Positions 45,361 through 57,190 of a stretch of DNA of 64,000 bases are shown here, piece after piece. Under the pieces are notes generated by a model. That model saw nothing but the letters and a program-made list of their open reading frames with translations. It was not told the origin of the DNA and did not search any database. The stretch is from Conoideocrella luteorostrata. Lineage: Eukaryota > Ascomycota > Sordariomycetes > Hypocreales > Clavicipitaceae. The position numbers were made by a program, and so were the translations under genes. How positions within the stretch are numbered: position 1 is the first letter of the stretch; each line of letters starts with the position of its first letter. The DNA lies in contig JASWJB010000027.1 in the NCBI GenBank assembly GCA_032433595.1, positions 1 through 64,000 of the forward strand, in the 5' to 3' direction.

Positions 45361-45976
45361 ATGTCGTACTACGGCGTCGATGCCATCCTGACAGACGGAG
45401 AGGTACTTTCACCCAACCCGGCGCCAACTTACCTGTCAATTGAGAGCCTCACCCCCTGGGGCGTCCTAACCAAGTTTACAGAAAGTTCCCTGCCAGTTCG
45501 AGCTCGACGTGCCCTACCTCGGCCACCTCGACAACTCGTCCGGCCTCAAGCCAGGCACGCCGCTCTCGCTGCCGCTCTGGCTCGCGGAAATGCTGGCGCT
45601 CGCCTCCGGGCCGGACGACTCGAAAGCGCCCCTCACGCTGAACCTCCCGCCCTGTCTGTCCGACCAGGTCATCAGCGCGCTGAAGGCGGACCCCCGCGCC
45701 GTTGCACTGCGCGACCAGAGCGCGCATTTTTACGGCATCGGCGTCCGGATGCTGGACCTGTTTGACGAGAAGGAGCTGGGGGCGGTGCTGAGAAGGACCT
45801 TTGTCGTGAGAGCAGCGGACGTGGGCCTGCATGCGAGGAAGGCGGACGAGGGCGTGGGTGGACAAGGCGAGGAGTTTCTGCGGGGATTGGACGAGTGGGA
45901 GAGAGGTCTGTTTAGAAGGGGTCATGAGGGCGTGAGGAATGCGAAGGAGTGGACCGAGAGGGTGAAGAAGTTGTGA
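45361..45976 (+). CDS. PSF3: GINS complex subunit Psf3
   Basis: Two exons, 45361-45402 and 45482-45976, join in phase across a 79-nt intron (donor GAG/GTACTT, branch CTAAC, acceptor TTTACAG) to give 178 residues. Psf3 is one of four GINS subunits. GINS associates with Cdc45 and Mcm2-7 to form the CMG replicative helicase in the nucleus. The protein begins MSYYGVDAILTDGE-KVPCQFELDVPYLGHLD, the standard Psf3 opening, with the splice falling exactly at the conserved E-KVPC junction. It continues with LPLWLAEMLA, LPPCLSDQVISALKADP and HFYGIGVRMLDLF, all typical. The tail is rich in charged helix. Length fits fungal Psf3 (about 170-190). Exon 2 is strongly G/C-biased compared with flanking DNA. 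Confidence 0.95.
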
Positions 45977-46014
45977 TGTGATGTGATGTGATTGATGGAT
46001 GGATGGATGGATGG
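45973..46014. repeat. GATG-type microsatellite in the PSF3 3' end
   Basis: The PSF3 stop codon region runs directly into repeated GATGT and then GATG units, followed by more simple G/T-rich repeats. It belongs to the 3' UTR if the transcript extends that far. Confidence 0.8.
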
Positions 46015-46297
46015 TGGATTGGGATTGGGTTCTTGGAGGTACGGGGCGTTTGGAAACGGGACGGGACGGGTCTTTTGGTCTTTGGTCGTTTATGATGTGC
46101 GCGGTGGGTGGTCGGCGGTTCACGAGATACCCCTGGCGGTGTGTTGGATGCATAACGCTTAAATGACTTGAATGAGCCTTGCTTTAACTATTTGGTATTC
46201 CGAACGCCTGTACGGCCATCTAGACAAGCGTGGTTGCTGCACACTGTTGCTAGATGTAGCAGCATGTTCGCAACGTCTAGATACCTTCCCGTGACAT

Positions 46298-47308
46298 TCA
46301 TTTCCCCAAGCGAGATGTCATCGTATTCACTGCATCTGGACTTCCGCAGTAAGTCTTGCTCTTCCGGTACGCATGGCTACCACCGGCGTTCCGAAGCCAG
46401 TCTTCTAACCTCCAAACCGCAATCATCACCAGCCCCAGCACCACCCACCCAAAGGTAACCAACATATCACTCAAATCCAGCAAAATAAAATACTTGTTCG
46501 AATAGCGCACCAAGTAGACCGTCCCTCCCCACAGTACCCCATGCAAGACCAACTTCCCCAACCCTCTATTTACGACCCCTCTCACAATATCTCTAATCGC
46601 AGGCAAACATCTTCGATATGCCCAGCGGAATATCAAACACACCTGACATGCTACATGAAGCCACCTCGCACGTAGAATGTAGCCAAGATAAGCTCTTCCT
46701 CCTCGCGGACCACTACGCACTACCAGGCGCACAAAGGCATAAATATGTGCTGCGGCCCAGCATGTCTCGGTGTAGTCGTGCTCCATCAGAGCCAAGCCGA
46801 CCGCAACGTGCAGCATGCATGTAGCAACAAATTCGCGTTCATCCCGTTCCTTGTAAGTGCTGTCGTGAGGCCCCTTTCCGACCTGTGCGTCCCGTCGCCC
46901 ATTTGACCGGGCGATCTGCATGGCCACCAGTCGATCTACAATCAGTCCATGCACCAGACGCACAGCACGGTTGCATACCGCCCAAACACATACATCAGTC
47001 CAAGTGAAACCGAGAGAGTCCTCCAGATAGTAGTGCGGTGAGGACCTCGCAAACTTCATGTCGGCCATGGCATGCCACCAGATGAACTGGCCCAGCCAGG
47101 GGAGCAGTACTCGCCGTACATGGTTGATCAAAACAGCGAGTAGAACTATAAAGAGCGCGGGTCTGTTGCTGGTTTGAAACAAGGCCAGCCTGAGGGTGCC
47201 AATTTGAAGGGCCGGTTCTAAGGTATTTGATTGGAAGAGGTTGAACGCTGCGAAAGTGTATGCAGCGATACGGGGTGGCATTCTGCTGAGGACTTGGGCG
47301 GATGGCAT
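46298..47308 (-). CDS. Multi-span membrane protein of unknown function
   Basis: Uninterrupted frame of 336 residues with several hydrophobic segments. The clearest are ALFIVLLAVLINHV (about 50-65), FVATCMLHVAVGLALM in the middle, LVLHGVLWGGTVYLV, and SDMLVTFGWVVLGLVMIAVW near the C-terminus. Between them are basic loops and Trp-rich stretches (LGQFIWWHAMADMKFARSSPHYYLEDSLGFTWTDVCVW). There is no N-terminal signal peptide, so it is probably inserted co-translationally in an internal membrane. I do not recognise a family. The frame is long, codon use looks normal and the gene converges with PSF3, which makes it credible. Translation could start at Met1 or at the Met nine codons later. Confidence 0.7.
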   Translation of the reverse strand: MPSAQVLSRMPPRIAAYTFAAFNLFQSNTLEPALQIGTLRLALFQTSNRPALFIVLLAVLINHVRRVLLPWLGQFIWWHAMADMKFARSSPHYYLEDSLGFTWTDVCVWAVCNRAVRLVHGLIVDRLVAMQIARSNGRRDAQVGKGPHDSTYKERDEREFVATCMLHVAVGLALMEHDYTETCWAAAHIYAFVRLVVRSGPRGGRAYLGYILRARWLHVACQVCLIFRWAYRRCLPAIRDIVRGVVNRGLGKLVLHGVLWGGTVYLVRYSNKYFILLDLSDMLVTFGWVVLGLVMIAVWRLEDWLRNAGGSHAYRKSKTYCGSPDAVNTMTSRLGK

Positions 47309-48666
47309 TCTATAGAGAACATGGTGACCAATTGATTAAGAAAGAGGTGTTGGTGGCGTATCCGTATCCATATGGCGTGTGACTATCGTAGAGAATGGTG
47401 GTGGTGGAAGGGGAAGAAATGGTTTAGATGATGGATACAGGTGCCGAACTCATGGGTCCTACGGCGTATAAGGCGTTGTTGTACAGCATGAAATAGGATG
47501 TGGGTCTGTCTCGTAGTTAGTTATGTACTTACTTTTTACGGAGTAGTTAGGTACGTGACTGCTCTGGGCGCGCGGCGCGTCCAACCGCTTCGCTGGGAGC
47601 TTAATTTATATCTTCCAAGTCATCAATAACTCATATTCACCAGGCACCATGGTAATGTTTCAGTGTTCAAAAATTGTGAATGCATTGCATTCCTATCAAA
47701 AATTCAACGCCGATATGCCCCCCCATCGCGCTGCCGCTTATAAACTAGGTCTATGTGTAATCGTGAGATGGATCCTATCGAAAGCTTTTGCAAGGTCGAT
47801 CCAAAACTAAAATGAAATCTGGGTATCCCAATGAAACATCATGCTCGCTCCAAAAACTTCCCACGCCGTCCCTCGCCAAAAAGAAAATCTCTATGAGTTG
47901 TAGATTGCCAAGTTCCCGTCAACGTATCACCAAACCCCAACCCATGCTCATAGTGTCTAGTAATTAAATGCCCCCCTCTCTTGACCAAGCATCGATTTTG
48001 ACATGATGCGGTATGACAACGTGGTATATAGCCGTGTGATTCCAAAGATCCTTGTGACAGTGAATGTGGCTCCAACAGGAAGATCAAATCTGTCCAAAAC
48101 GTATCCCCCCTTTCTCGAACAACTTGCAAACTAATCTGGCCAAAACAAGAAAGAGGGAAGAGCACAGAAAGTCATGAAAGAGAAATAAAAGAAAAGCCGG
48201 ACAAAAAGAAAAAAAAAAAGAAAGGGAAGGGGAAAGGGAAAGGGAAATAAAAGATAAAATATGGAAAACTTGGGAAAAGCTGGGGGAAATTTCAGCCGAA
48301 AATAATATAGAGAACAAGAGCGTACACCAATATAAATCATTCCTACGCAGAAACAATAACTGGTCGGTTGATTGATGAATGAGCTGAGCTGCGTCAGAAT
48401 GTATCGGCGGTGGACGATATAAGTCACTGGTAAGATCAACCAGAACCAGCCGTCGCGCAGGAAAGGTCCATTCATCTGCTCAAAGCGTCACATAAATCAA
48501 TTGAAAAATAGGCGAGCACAATATTACACCTCAGTCTGTACATCTTAGCGGATCTAAGCATGCACTGCGTGGACAGCGGAGTATGAAAGAAGTCATAGGT
48601 TGATCCGGGTCCGTAACCTGCAAGCACCAATCTGTTTTGACAACAGATTGGTGCCTACAGACTATC
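47309..48666. other. Intergenic region with a long purine tract
   Basis: No gene is supported. A nearly pure purine stretch lies at about 48140-48260 (AAGAAAGGGAAGGGGAAAGG repeats), the 3' side of the zinc-finger gene. A TACGGAGTAG motif is at 47538. Confidence 0.55.
48624..48654. promoter_or_regulatory. Perfect 13-bp stem-loop 12 nt after the zinc-finger gene stop codon
   Basis: GCACCAATCTGTT and its exact reverse complement flank a 5-nt loop (TTGAC on the plus strand). On the minus strand the hairpin starts 12 nt after the TAG of the zinc-finger gene and so lies in its 3' UTR. It may influence mRNA stability, termination or readthrough; its function is unknown. Confidence 0.75.
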
Positions 48667-50608
48667 CTACCAAGGATAGCCTTGATTCTGGTTGTAGGCA
48701 GATCCATATGAAGAACTACCCAAGAAGGTTGGGTCATAATTCACGTTGTCGGGTGTTTGGACAGGGAACGCATTGACTGAATAGTCGACAGCAGATGTTT
48801 GGTCATATGGGAGTTCATTTGCTGGAGAGCATTCCCCTGATGTGGCGTTGGGAATGCATAGATTGTCGCTAGGATAATGCGCTGCCATGTTGAAGTCACC
48901 ATCATCACATTCGGACCCTTCGCCGTTGATAGCTTGACCACACATCCAGTCGTCATGGTTATTATCATCTGTGTCAGTGACAGCAGCGGCACCATCAATA
49001 TCTGCTGCAGGCGAGGCGCTTTGCTCGTCATCGTCACGGCCGGCAGAAATTTCGACCTCTTTGAACCAAACCTTCAGATCATTCATGCTCGGCCAATCAC
49101 CACCACCTTTCCCGCCACGCTTCTCATCGCTGTGCCTCCTCATATTGCGCGGTCCTCGTCGATTAGACTTGGGTTTAAAGTGTGTGCGGCGAAGATGAGC
49201 GGCAGCGTTATAATAAGCCCCATACATTTTGCCTGTACAGCAAGATTTGCACGACGACAAGGGAATGACAGCTTTGACATCGGAAAACAGTCCGACTGTT
49301 TCTGGGTCGCGGCAGACGAACTTCTTGATGAATTCCTTGTGCTTGGAGTTCCGATGACGGCGGAGTTCATGCTCACCACGAAAACCGTCAGGATGTTCGT
49401 CGCAATCAGGGCAGAAGGCTTTTGGACCCTTGGGTCTCTGATACCGCATCTTCTGTGGTGGATTCTTGCCTTCTTTCTTCTGTGGTACATCGGCTGCAGG
49501 CTTGGTGTCTGATGTGCTCTCAATCTTGGGACGAATTGCATTGGACTTTCCATTCTGCGATGTCCTTGATAGAGCTTCCCTTGCCCGGCGCTCCGTGTTG
49601 GAAACGGTGGACTTTGCACTGGCAGAGCTAGTATTTGAAGTAGAACGCTCCATTGACCGCGGGACAGGGGGAGACAAGAACATGGCAGTGCTGGAAGTAG
49701 ATGGGGGATAAGCGTGGGTAGTGGCTCCATGAAACACAGAGCCCATGGCAAGGAAGTCGGTATCAGAGGCAGCACTCATTGCACAGCGATCATCAAAATC
49801 ACGAGTTTCCTGAGTGGAAAGCTCGTCCGTCTGGATGGACTGAGACGATGGAAGTCTTATCATACGTGCGCAGTTGCTTCCCCCATAGGAACTATTCGGC
49901 CTTGTGAGTGGATGAGTTTGTTCAACGGCCGATAATCCAGATACCATGGAGGGAGGGGCCGATGATACCAAATTGCTATGATTGGCTTCATGGGGTGACA
50001 GGTAGGCTCCGGTAGAAACTAGGAATGACTGGTTGTCAGACCAATTATTGGTTGAAAGATAGCTGCTAGGATGAACCCCAACATCAGGACCACTGCCATT
50101 CTCGTCGACGCTGGGCAAGGGGCCTTGGATGGAGGCAGCACGAGAGGATCCAGTAACATACGCAGGGGCACTGGTGGGAGTGAAGGGAGTGAAGGGAGCC
50201 GCTGCACCCCCATATACAGAGGCAACGTCAAACTCGGAGTGATTGGAGATGGTGCGAGCCATAAGATGCAAAGGGCGGTCCTGGTTTGAATAGGCTCTTG
50301 GGCGAGTTTGCACATCCCAGCCGGAATCATGTTGATTCTGTAAGTCCACGTTAGTGAGTAGGATATATGCTACTGGCAAGTCGAGCATCAACACTTACAT
50401 TCATGGCAGCATCCAAGGAAGCCCGGCCGTTTCTAGGTGGCTGAGCAGTCCAGCATGAGAGAAAATTGGTAGAAGCGCCCAGAGTAGGGGAATGCTGAGA
50501 CGCAAGCTGGTTCTGCAGAAGCTGAACAGAAGCGGTCAAAGTGTTGACCCGTTGTTCAAGCTGTTGTTCTCTCGAAAGTAAATTGGCGGGCTTCACGGGC
50601 TTAGTCAT
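48667..50608 (-). CDS. Fungal zinc-finger protein with two C2H2-like fingers
   Basis: Two exons, 50399-50608 and 48667-50337, join in phase across a 61-nt intron to give 626 residues. The first exon holds a short coiled-coil-like helix (SREQQLEQRVNTLTASVQLLQNQL). A long Ser/Thr/Pro-rich and probably disordered part follows. The conserved core comes after KMRYQRPKGPKAFCPDCDEH. Two finger-like modules are visible: C-x2-C-x15-H-x4-H (FCPDC...RRHRNSKH) and C-x2-C-x14-H-x4-H (CKSCCTGKMYGAYYN...HLRRTH), joined by a conserved KKFVCRDP linker. After them come basic RRGPRNMRRHSDEKRGGK and an acidic tail. The spacing is longer than in a classic C2H2 finger; similar modules occur in uncharacterised fungal C2H2-like proteins. 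A nuclear regulatory role is inferred. The 5' leader is strongly pyrimidine-rich. Confidence 0.88.
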
Positions 50609-53600
50609 GACTCGAAGACGAGATAAAGCGTTGATATGAGTGGTCGAAAGAACGATCTCGTCGATGCCTGGCTGATATCAATGCGATGCAGTGGCCGCGG
50701 TTCAGGCCATACAACAAGTGACGCAGAGTGGGCCAGTCGTGGAGCGTGGGCTTATTGGTGTAGTTGTGACAAGGCCTTGGTGAACAAGGCCGCGTAAACG
50801 AGTTGCAAATAAAATACTTGAGGTTTAAATGAATAAAAAAAGTTGCTAGAGTATAGAATGCCAGCCTTCTTATGGTGGCCGGCAGACAATATGATTGAAG
50901 TAGAGACGAGGGAGAGAGAGAGGAGAGAGAAAGGGCTGGGTGAGAGGAGATGGATGTATTAAGAGGCAGAGCAAAGAGGCGTCCACTGTCCAAGAGTAGT
51001 TGGAATAAGGCGTCCAGTGACAGGGGGGGGACACGTTTGGTGGTGCGCCTTCGTCTGGCGGTGCGTCTGGCGGTGCGTCTGGCTGGCACTGCACATTTGA
51101 GGGACTCTGGGAGAGAGAATGCGGCTCCTGGGGAATGCAACAGCGCGCGCCGGTGCTGAACGCACAGCTGTGCGCAGGTGCAGCATCCTTGGTTGCTCTC
51201 TCTAGTCGCGGACGAGGGATTCGTAGCCCAGCAGCAACAGGGTACAGTGTCGGACTCTCCACACACACACCGTCTATCGTCTACTTGCACAGTGAGTACT
51301 AACTACTGCACGCCATGTTCCGCCTGGGCCAACCCTCACCAAGTCCGTTCCATGGCATCGATTGGCGTACCTGATGCTTGGATGCTTGGATGCTTGGATT
51401 CTTGGATTCTTGGGTACTTGGATACTATCTGCTTGGCTCCTCAGGGCCCGGCTAGTCTCCTCAGCTCTCCAAGAGTCGGCTAGCTAATCAGTGTCAATTG
51501 CTGATGAATCAAATAAGACGATTCTTGGCATTGTATTTTTGTACAATATGACGGCTGGACGGGTATCTGAAGGTCTGGTATCCGTGGCCGAGATCCTGGT
51601 CCTCTGAACGCTGAAGTGGACAATATGCCACAAATGTGCAGTCAGTCCCCACTTATCTGCCGAGTAACTAACTACTTAATTAAGAGTACTCCGTACTATA
51701 GGCAGAGTGTCGACTCTAGCTCCCGTCAGAGAAGAGCTCTAAAGAAGGTCTGCGCTGGAGCAGTGAGACGCCACTACTGGCATCGTCTGACATGTCTCGA
51801 TCTGGCAATTCGTCCACCGAGCTGCTTTCTGAGTGGAGTGCTTGCGCTACCACAGATAATGCTCCCCTCCCTAGACCCTGGAAGCACGCACATGCGTCGG
51901 TAGAAATCAGCGATCCAACACGCATGTCCGAATCAAGCACAGTAGGAGACAGCCTTGGATTGCCAACGCTGGCAATCTAACCAAGCACCGACACCCAAAA
52001 TGCAGTGGCAAGTCGAAGAAGCGCTCGGTGTCTGTCTCCGACTGGCCAACTGACAATACGTAATTTTGCGAACTAGCTATTGTACATCTGCATGTTGGAG
52101 CCTGGCCCCCAGCGACAGGGGCCTCCTTGGGGACGAGACAATATATGAGATATGACTGGCTGATATTGTGCCGTGAGTCAAAAGGGTGTGATCTTTAGGT
52201 TCAATATGGTCCCAAGTATAGCTTCAGGATGCATAATGGCGTTGCTGAAAAACATTTTGCTTTTTAACCACAGAGATAGCAAGCTGAACGCCATGTGTCT
52301 ATTCCGGGTTGAGTGGCGTCAATTCGAGTTGTCCAGGAGACTGCTTGCTGCCGTGATATCTGCATTTGACGCTAGATGATTACTTAATTTTTTTTAATCC
52401 CTACAGGCCATGTACAAAAAAATGCAGATCAGTAACTGTCTACCCCGGCGGCAGCTCGCGTAGCAATTGATGGTGGATGACTCGTCCCGTGATAGATCGG
52501 AACCACAAATGTGTTGAGCTGCAGACAGCTTCGGTGACTTCGTCAGAGCAGGCTTGTGCGCTGTTTCTTCGTAGAGCGTGACGTAAACTTGCGTAACGTC
52601 TAGTCTTCTAGAAGATCTATAGCTAGTACTCCGTACTCGGTGGTCTTCTTGCCTATCCTTGCCCAAGTAGAGCAGTTGCGGTGGGAGGGACAGACTCACT
52701 GCAATCACACGCCCGATTTCTGCTCCGTACTTTAGCTGGCTCAGGCAGCAACTAGTTCGTCACTCTGTGCCATAGACAGATTGTGTCGTTCCTATCTGAG
52801 GTACGGAGTCGGAGTATGGACGTCAGATATTGTACATTTCGATGTCTGCCTTGTCAATGGTATCCACCACACTAGGGCACTACACCACCATCACGAACTC
52901 CCAATTATGGTATTTTGGGAGAGGTCTCGAAAACGCCTACAGGCCACCTTGGCCACCCGTCGTCTCATGCAGTCTTCGTGTGTCGGACGGAATGAACATT
53001 GATTACGTCTCCGCACTGTGCGCCACGCACGTTTGTGCTCTCCAGCAACTCTTTGAGTAACTATTGGGTTGACCAAGCCGGAAACACGTCTGCCTGCCTG
53101 TCTGCGACTCGACTTCACGGCCTCGGGGAATGCGACTGTAACCGTACCACCTGCCAAGACTGCATCTGGGGGTGATCCAGACCCGCTCGGTATCAAACAC
53201 GTCCCCGTCCGGCGACGTGGTTCCACGCAAACATACCGAGTATAAACAGGAAATGTGATCAAGATGGTTGCCACCTGCAAGCTCGGTAATGTCGGGGAAC
53301 AATGCCACTTTCGCCAATCGGCCAATATGAAGGACGTTTCCCAAGAGCTCGGTATCTGTGCTACGCTTATCCGCGCCTATTTGCAATGGGTCTGCCGTGA
53401 CACCGTAGCACAAGTCTCAGGACTTGCTGGGACCTACAGCGAGCTCTGTTTTAGCCGTTCCAGGAACAGATCATTGACAGAGTACTACACTCTGGCTCAC
53501 GATGCGATGCGCTGGATGACGCAACAGAATCATGGCTAGCGATTTCTGCGCATCTGCGCATCTGCGCACAGGAAGTGCCGCTTGTGTTTAATGATTGATC

Positions 53601-55509
53601 CCTGGAACCACCCCTACGTAGTTGCAATGGTTCTTTGGCTCTCCCACCGGTTCATTCGCCGTTGTCTTTCGGCAATGGCAGGGTTCTATTTGCTCGGCCC
53701 AACCCATGGCCACTTCCGTCTACATTCATCTGGATAGGAAATACTAGTGTGTTCAAGTTTCCCGATTGTTGAACTAAATCGTCAGCACAGCCCATGAACT
53801 GGCAACTGGGCGGTGCGGACCACATCCAACACCGCCTCCGTTATGGATGGCTTGAGACGCATCCAAGCATCTCACGGTGATGGTGTGGGGTGGCGCCAAA
53901 TGCTTAACAATCCTCAGGACTTGTCCATTGCCGTCATTTGCTCATTTCACAAAATATTGGGTGTTTTAATAGGATTCCAAGCTTACCTTTCTATTTTGGT
54001 GAATCACACTGTACAAAGACTGAATGTGCATAACTGCATATATTTTAGGCAGCTTACTGTGCGATCTGTACTCGACAGCTATTGGTTCAGAATGTTCGTC
54101 CTTGGCAAATCGTCACAAAAGTGAGGCGAGCGAAAGCGGGTCGCGCAGCGATAACAAGCCAACCAGCCTCTTTTGCGCAGATCAGATTCACATTTGTGTC
54201 CTCCTCACCCACACTGCAGGTCGCCTGCAGGGTCGCCAGGTTTCACGCCGCGCAGTGAGTCCCGTCGTTCAGTCTGTCACTCTTGAGTCGACGGACCATG
54301 GACACTAGTGAATGGCGCAGCCTGGTTACTCCAAACGCAGTATAGCGCAGCAGTTGATATTTACATTTTGCAATGCATAGGCATGGCTATGGATTGATGA
54401 GGCTCTGCGACTGTTTGTGAACCGCTCACCTGACCTCCCCCGTGCCACATATTCGTTCTCGAAAACTGCGCAGTGGAATTTACAAGGGGCCCGGTGTCGG
54501 CTTCGGCTGGGAGTTCGAGAATTCTTCCTGCGGATGCCGGAACACGTTCCCCCGTCTTTCTTTCTCACGGAGCTCATATCTCGCTGTTGGCATCATTGTT
54601 TTGCTGCGCCATGCGATAACCGAAGCATTGGATTCGGCTTTATACTGACGTGGGATATGTGGCCACAGCTAATGGTGTCATGGAAGCTACTAATTGGCCT
54701 TGGGGTCCCTATAGTTCTTAGTGCCGCACAAGCCAATGTGTCTGTAACGGCCACGTCCAACGTATATGACGCAAGTCCGTTGAGACTGTCATTTAAATTT
54801 TTATTTTTTGTCATCCGTGGACTCGTCGTGCCGTCCCAATTCATCCTTTCGAAAATAACACATTCCGGCTATGCCCAGCCGGTGAACAGTGATGAGCACT
54901 TCGATGTTCAGTAATGGACTTGCGTCATGCGGCCCCGCGTGAGCCAGGCCGTTTGGGATTTTGTTAAATATTCCCAAATACCAGACATGTTAGATACGGT
55001 ATAAAGTAGTTCAAACAGGCAGCGACACTGGTCCACACCCTGCCAAAGTTTGTTGTCTACTTCCCGGTGACTTGTACGCGCCATCCTGCTCTCTAATATG
55101 GTAACGGTAAGTAAGTAAGTAACTATGTACGGGAGTACGGAGTACCGAGTGGTCAGTAGGCATATCCCTCCCGATACCCCGTACTCGTGCGCACCCTGAA
55201 ATTGAACTGGTCCATAGGCAATAGCAACTACTGAGGTCGTCGAATCTGATGCTGCAATGATGCGGCTGCCTGTATTTTATTAAATAGTATGCATACTGTC
55301 ATTAAGCGTAATCCTGATCTGCGTCTTTTGGATGCTTCTGTTCGCCACGGCGCCAATAAGCACAGGCCGGTGGCGGCTAATCTCCGGCAGCGCGCAATGA
55401 CACCTTGCCAACTCAAATGTAGGGATCTGGGCTTCCAACAATGCATCATCCTCCATAGCAGCCAATTTTCGTTATTTCTTTGTGAGCGGGGACGGAAAAC
55501 TGTAGCAAG
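50609..55509. other. 4.9-kb intergenic region
   Basis: The first ~650 bp are the pyrimidine-rich leader and promoter of the zinc-finger gene. The rest has no supported gene. It contains an 8-bp tandem repeat at 51373-51428 and TACGGAGTA motifs at 51689, 52626, 52800 and 55135. A frame at 54674-54914 (+) has a signal-peptide-like start but nothing else to support it. Confidence 0.5.
51373..51428. repeat. 8-bp tandem repeat (GATGCTTG / GATTCTTG)
   Basis: Seven consecutive 8-bp units are present: three GATGCTTG, two GATTCTTG and two further diverged copies. No coding role is seen. Confidence 0.85.
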
Positions 55510-57190
55510 ATGCGCAGTCTCAATCTAGTCTTGCTGGCTGGCGCCCAGCTGGCTGCAGCGCGATCGCCGAGCTTTAGCATACACGATGATTTGCTTGCGT
55601 TTCCTCAGGTAAGTTTCCAAGCGTGGACTTGTCCACAGTTCACTAGGGCAGCAATAGCTCACAAGACGCGAGCAGTTCGAGGTGGTCTTTGCAAAGAATC
55701 ATGTCTCCGAAAAGGACGCGCAGGCGCTTTTAGAACGCAATAATCAGCATCCGACATATTCAGCCGAGTTCTCACACGCCACTGGCAGCGATGCTTATGC
55801 GTCAACAGATGCGGCTCATCCTGCAGCCTCGGCATCCGCCAGCTCAGATGAGATTGCAGGATATTCGTACGAGCTTCTCAATATGTCCCCGCACAAATAT
55901 CTTTGCTCGATACCTGTTGTACAACCACCCGGTCCGGTGAATGAAACGGAAAACGCGCTGGCAAAGGCCGAGGAGGAGCGCGAGCATCATCGAGCTGCCG
56001 TTACGGGGTGGAAGCTTTTAAACAACTTCGAAGATGGGTGCTTATACTACGTCTCTGGGTGGTGGAGCTACAGCTTTTGCAAAAATAGAGAAATTATACA
56101 GTTCCACGCCATCTCAGCGACTGGAAACGGCCAGATTCCAAAGCGGGACCCCAATGGTCAGGAGTATATTTTGGGTCAGGTGCCGACGCTTCCTGCAACA
56201 ACCGGGGACAGGAACCAGAAAAAGCAGCGTGCTCCAAGTGACCCAATCAGGCCGCCTGCTGAACTACAGGTCAAAGGTGATCGACGATATCTGGTACAGA
56301 GATTGGCAGGTGGCACGGTTTGCGATCTTACGGGCAAGGAACGCACCGTTGAGGTTCAATATCAGTGCGTGCCAGGTCTCAGGCATGACAAAATTGGCTG
56401 GATCAAGGAGGTAGTTACGTGCTCTTACATCATGATGATCAACACACCGCGCCTATGCACCGACGCTGCCTTTCAACCTCCGGTAGAAAGACCTGCGAAT
56501 CCTATCAGCTGCCAACTTATTTCTGACGTTGACGACTCATCTCGGTCACTTATTGACCAGCAGGCTTCGAGTGAAAAGTCGGAAGCAGAAGGTGTCAAGA
56601 ATAATGCCGATAAGGAGGAGGGCAAAGCCATCGACAAGAAGCAAGATGAAACTTCGCCCGTCACCATTGGTGGTGTCCTTGTTGGAGGGAAACGAGTACT
56701 TTCAGGTGGCGATGATGATGGCGGCACTGTTAAGCTTCAACAACTCGCCAATATGTTCACGCCGCAACCAAAGATCTTGGAAATCATAGCCCAGGCAGCT
56801 AGTAGATCAGAGGGCGGCAAGATCAAGGAATTGACGGCCGAAGAACTTGAAAGCCTGAATATTGACCCTAAAGCGGTGGAAGAGATGCGGGAAAAGCTGA
56901 AGAAGCTTGCTGGCGATTCCGGGTGGAAGATGGAGGTTTTCCAGATGCATGAGGATGATGAGAAAGAGCTCCTGGGCTACGTGGATGAGCCAGAGGGCGC
57001 AGACGGGACGAAGGCAAAACCTGGACACGGAAAGTCGGGTAAGAAGGAAGCAAAGGGTGGGCAGAAGGCGAGAGAGGATAAAGGCTCAAGGGCTCGAAAA
57101 GGTGCGAATTCGAAGGAACAGAAAGAAGAAGGTGAAGAGGGGAGTGAAGAGGGGAGTGAAGAGAAGTTTTATAACCGCGATGAGCTTTAG
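55510..57190 (+). CDS. YOS9: ER quality-control lectin, OS-9/Yos9 homologue
   Basis: Two exons, 55510-55608 and 55676-57190, join in phase (CAG/GTAAG donor, GAGCAG acceptor) to give 537 residues. Yos9/OS-9 reads trimmed N-glycans on misfolded proteins in the ER lumen and hands them to the Hrd1 ubiquitin-ligase complex for ERAD. A signal peptide (MRSLNLVLLAGAQLAAARS) is followed by FEVVFAKNHVSEKDAQALL, the usual OS-9 opening restored by the splice. The mannose-6-phosphate-receptor-homology domain is visible: CLYYVSGWWSYSFCKNREIIQFH, then YLVQRLAGGTVCDLTGKERT, and VEVQYQCVPG with its conserved Gln, Arg, Glu and Tyr positions. The C-terminal third is Lys/Glu/Gly-rich and probably disordered. The chain ends in RDEL, an ER-retrieval signal of the HDEL/KDEL type. 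It is about the usual length for filamentous fungi. Confidence 0.94.

Noticed and set aside
49140..49775. 211-residue frame overlapping the zinc-finger gene on the same strand
   Set aside because: Shadow frame; the zinc-finger motifs and the splice junction fix the other frame.
53003..53413. Minus-strand frames of 136-144 residues
   Set aside because: Arg- and Cys-rich out-of-frame composition, no motif, mutual overlap.
54674..54914. Small secreted protein starting MVSWKLLIGLGVPIVLSAAQA
   Set aside because: Only a hydrophobic start is visible; the rest runs into hydrophobic low-information sequence without motifs or splice partners.
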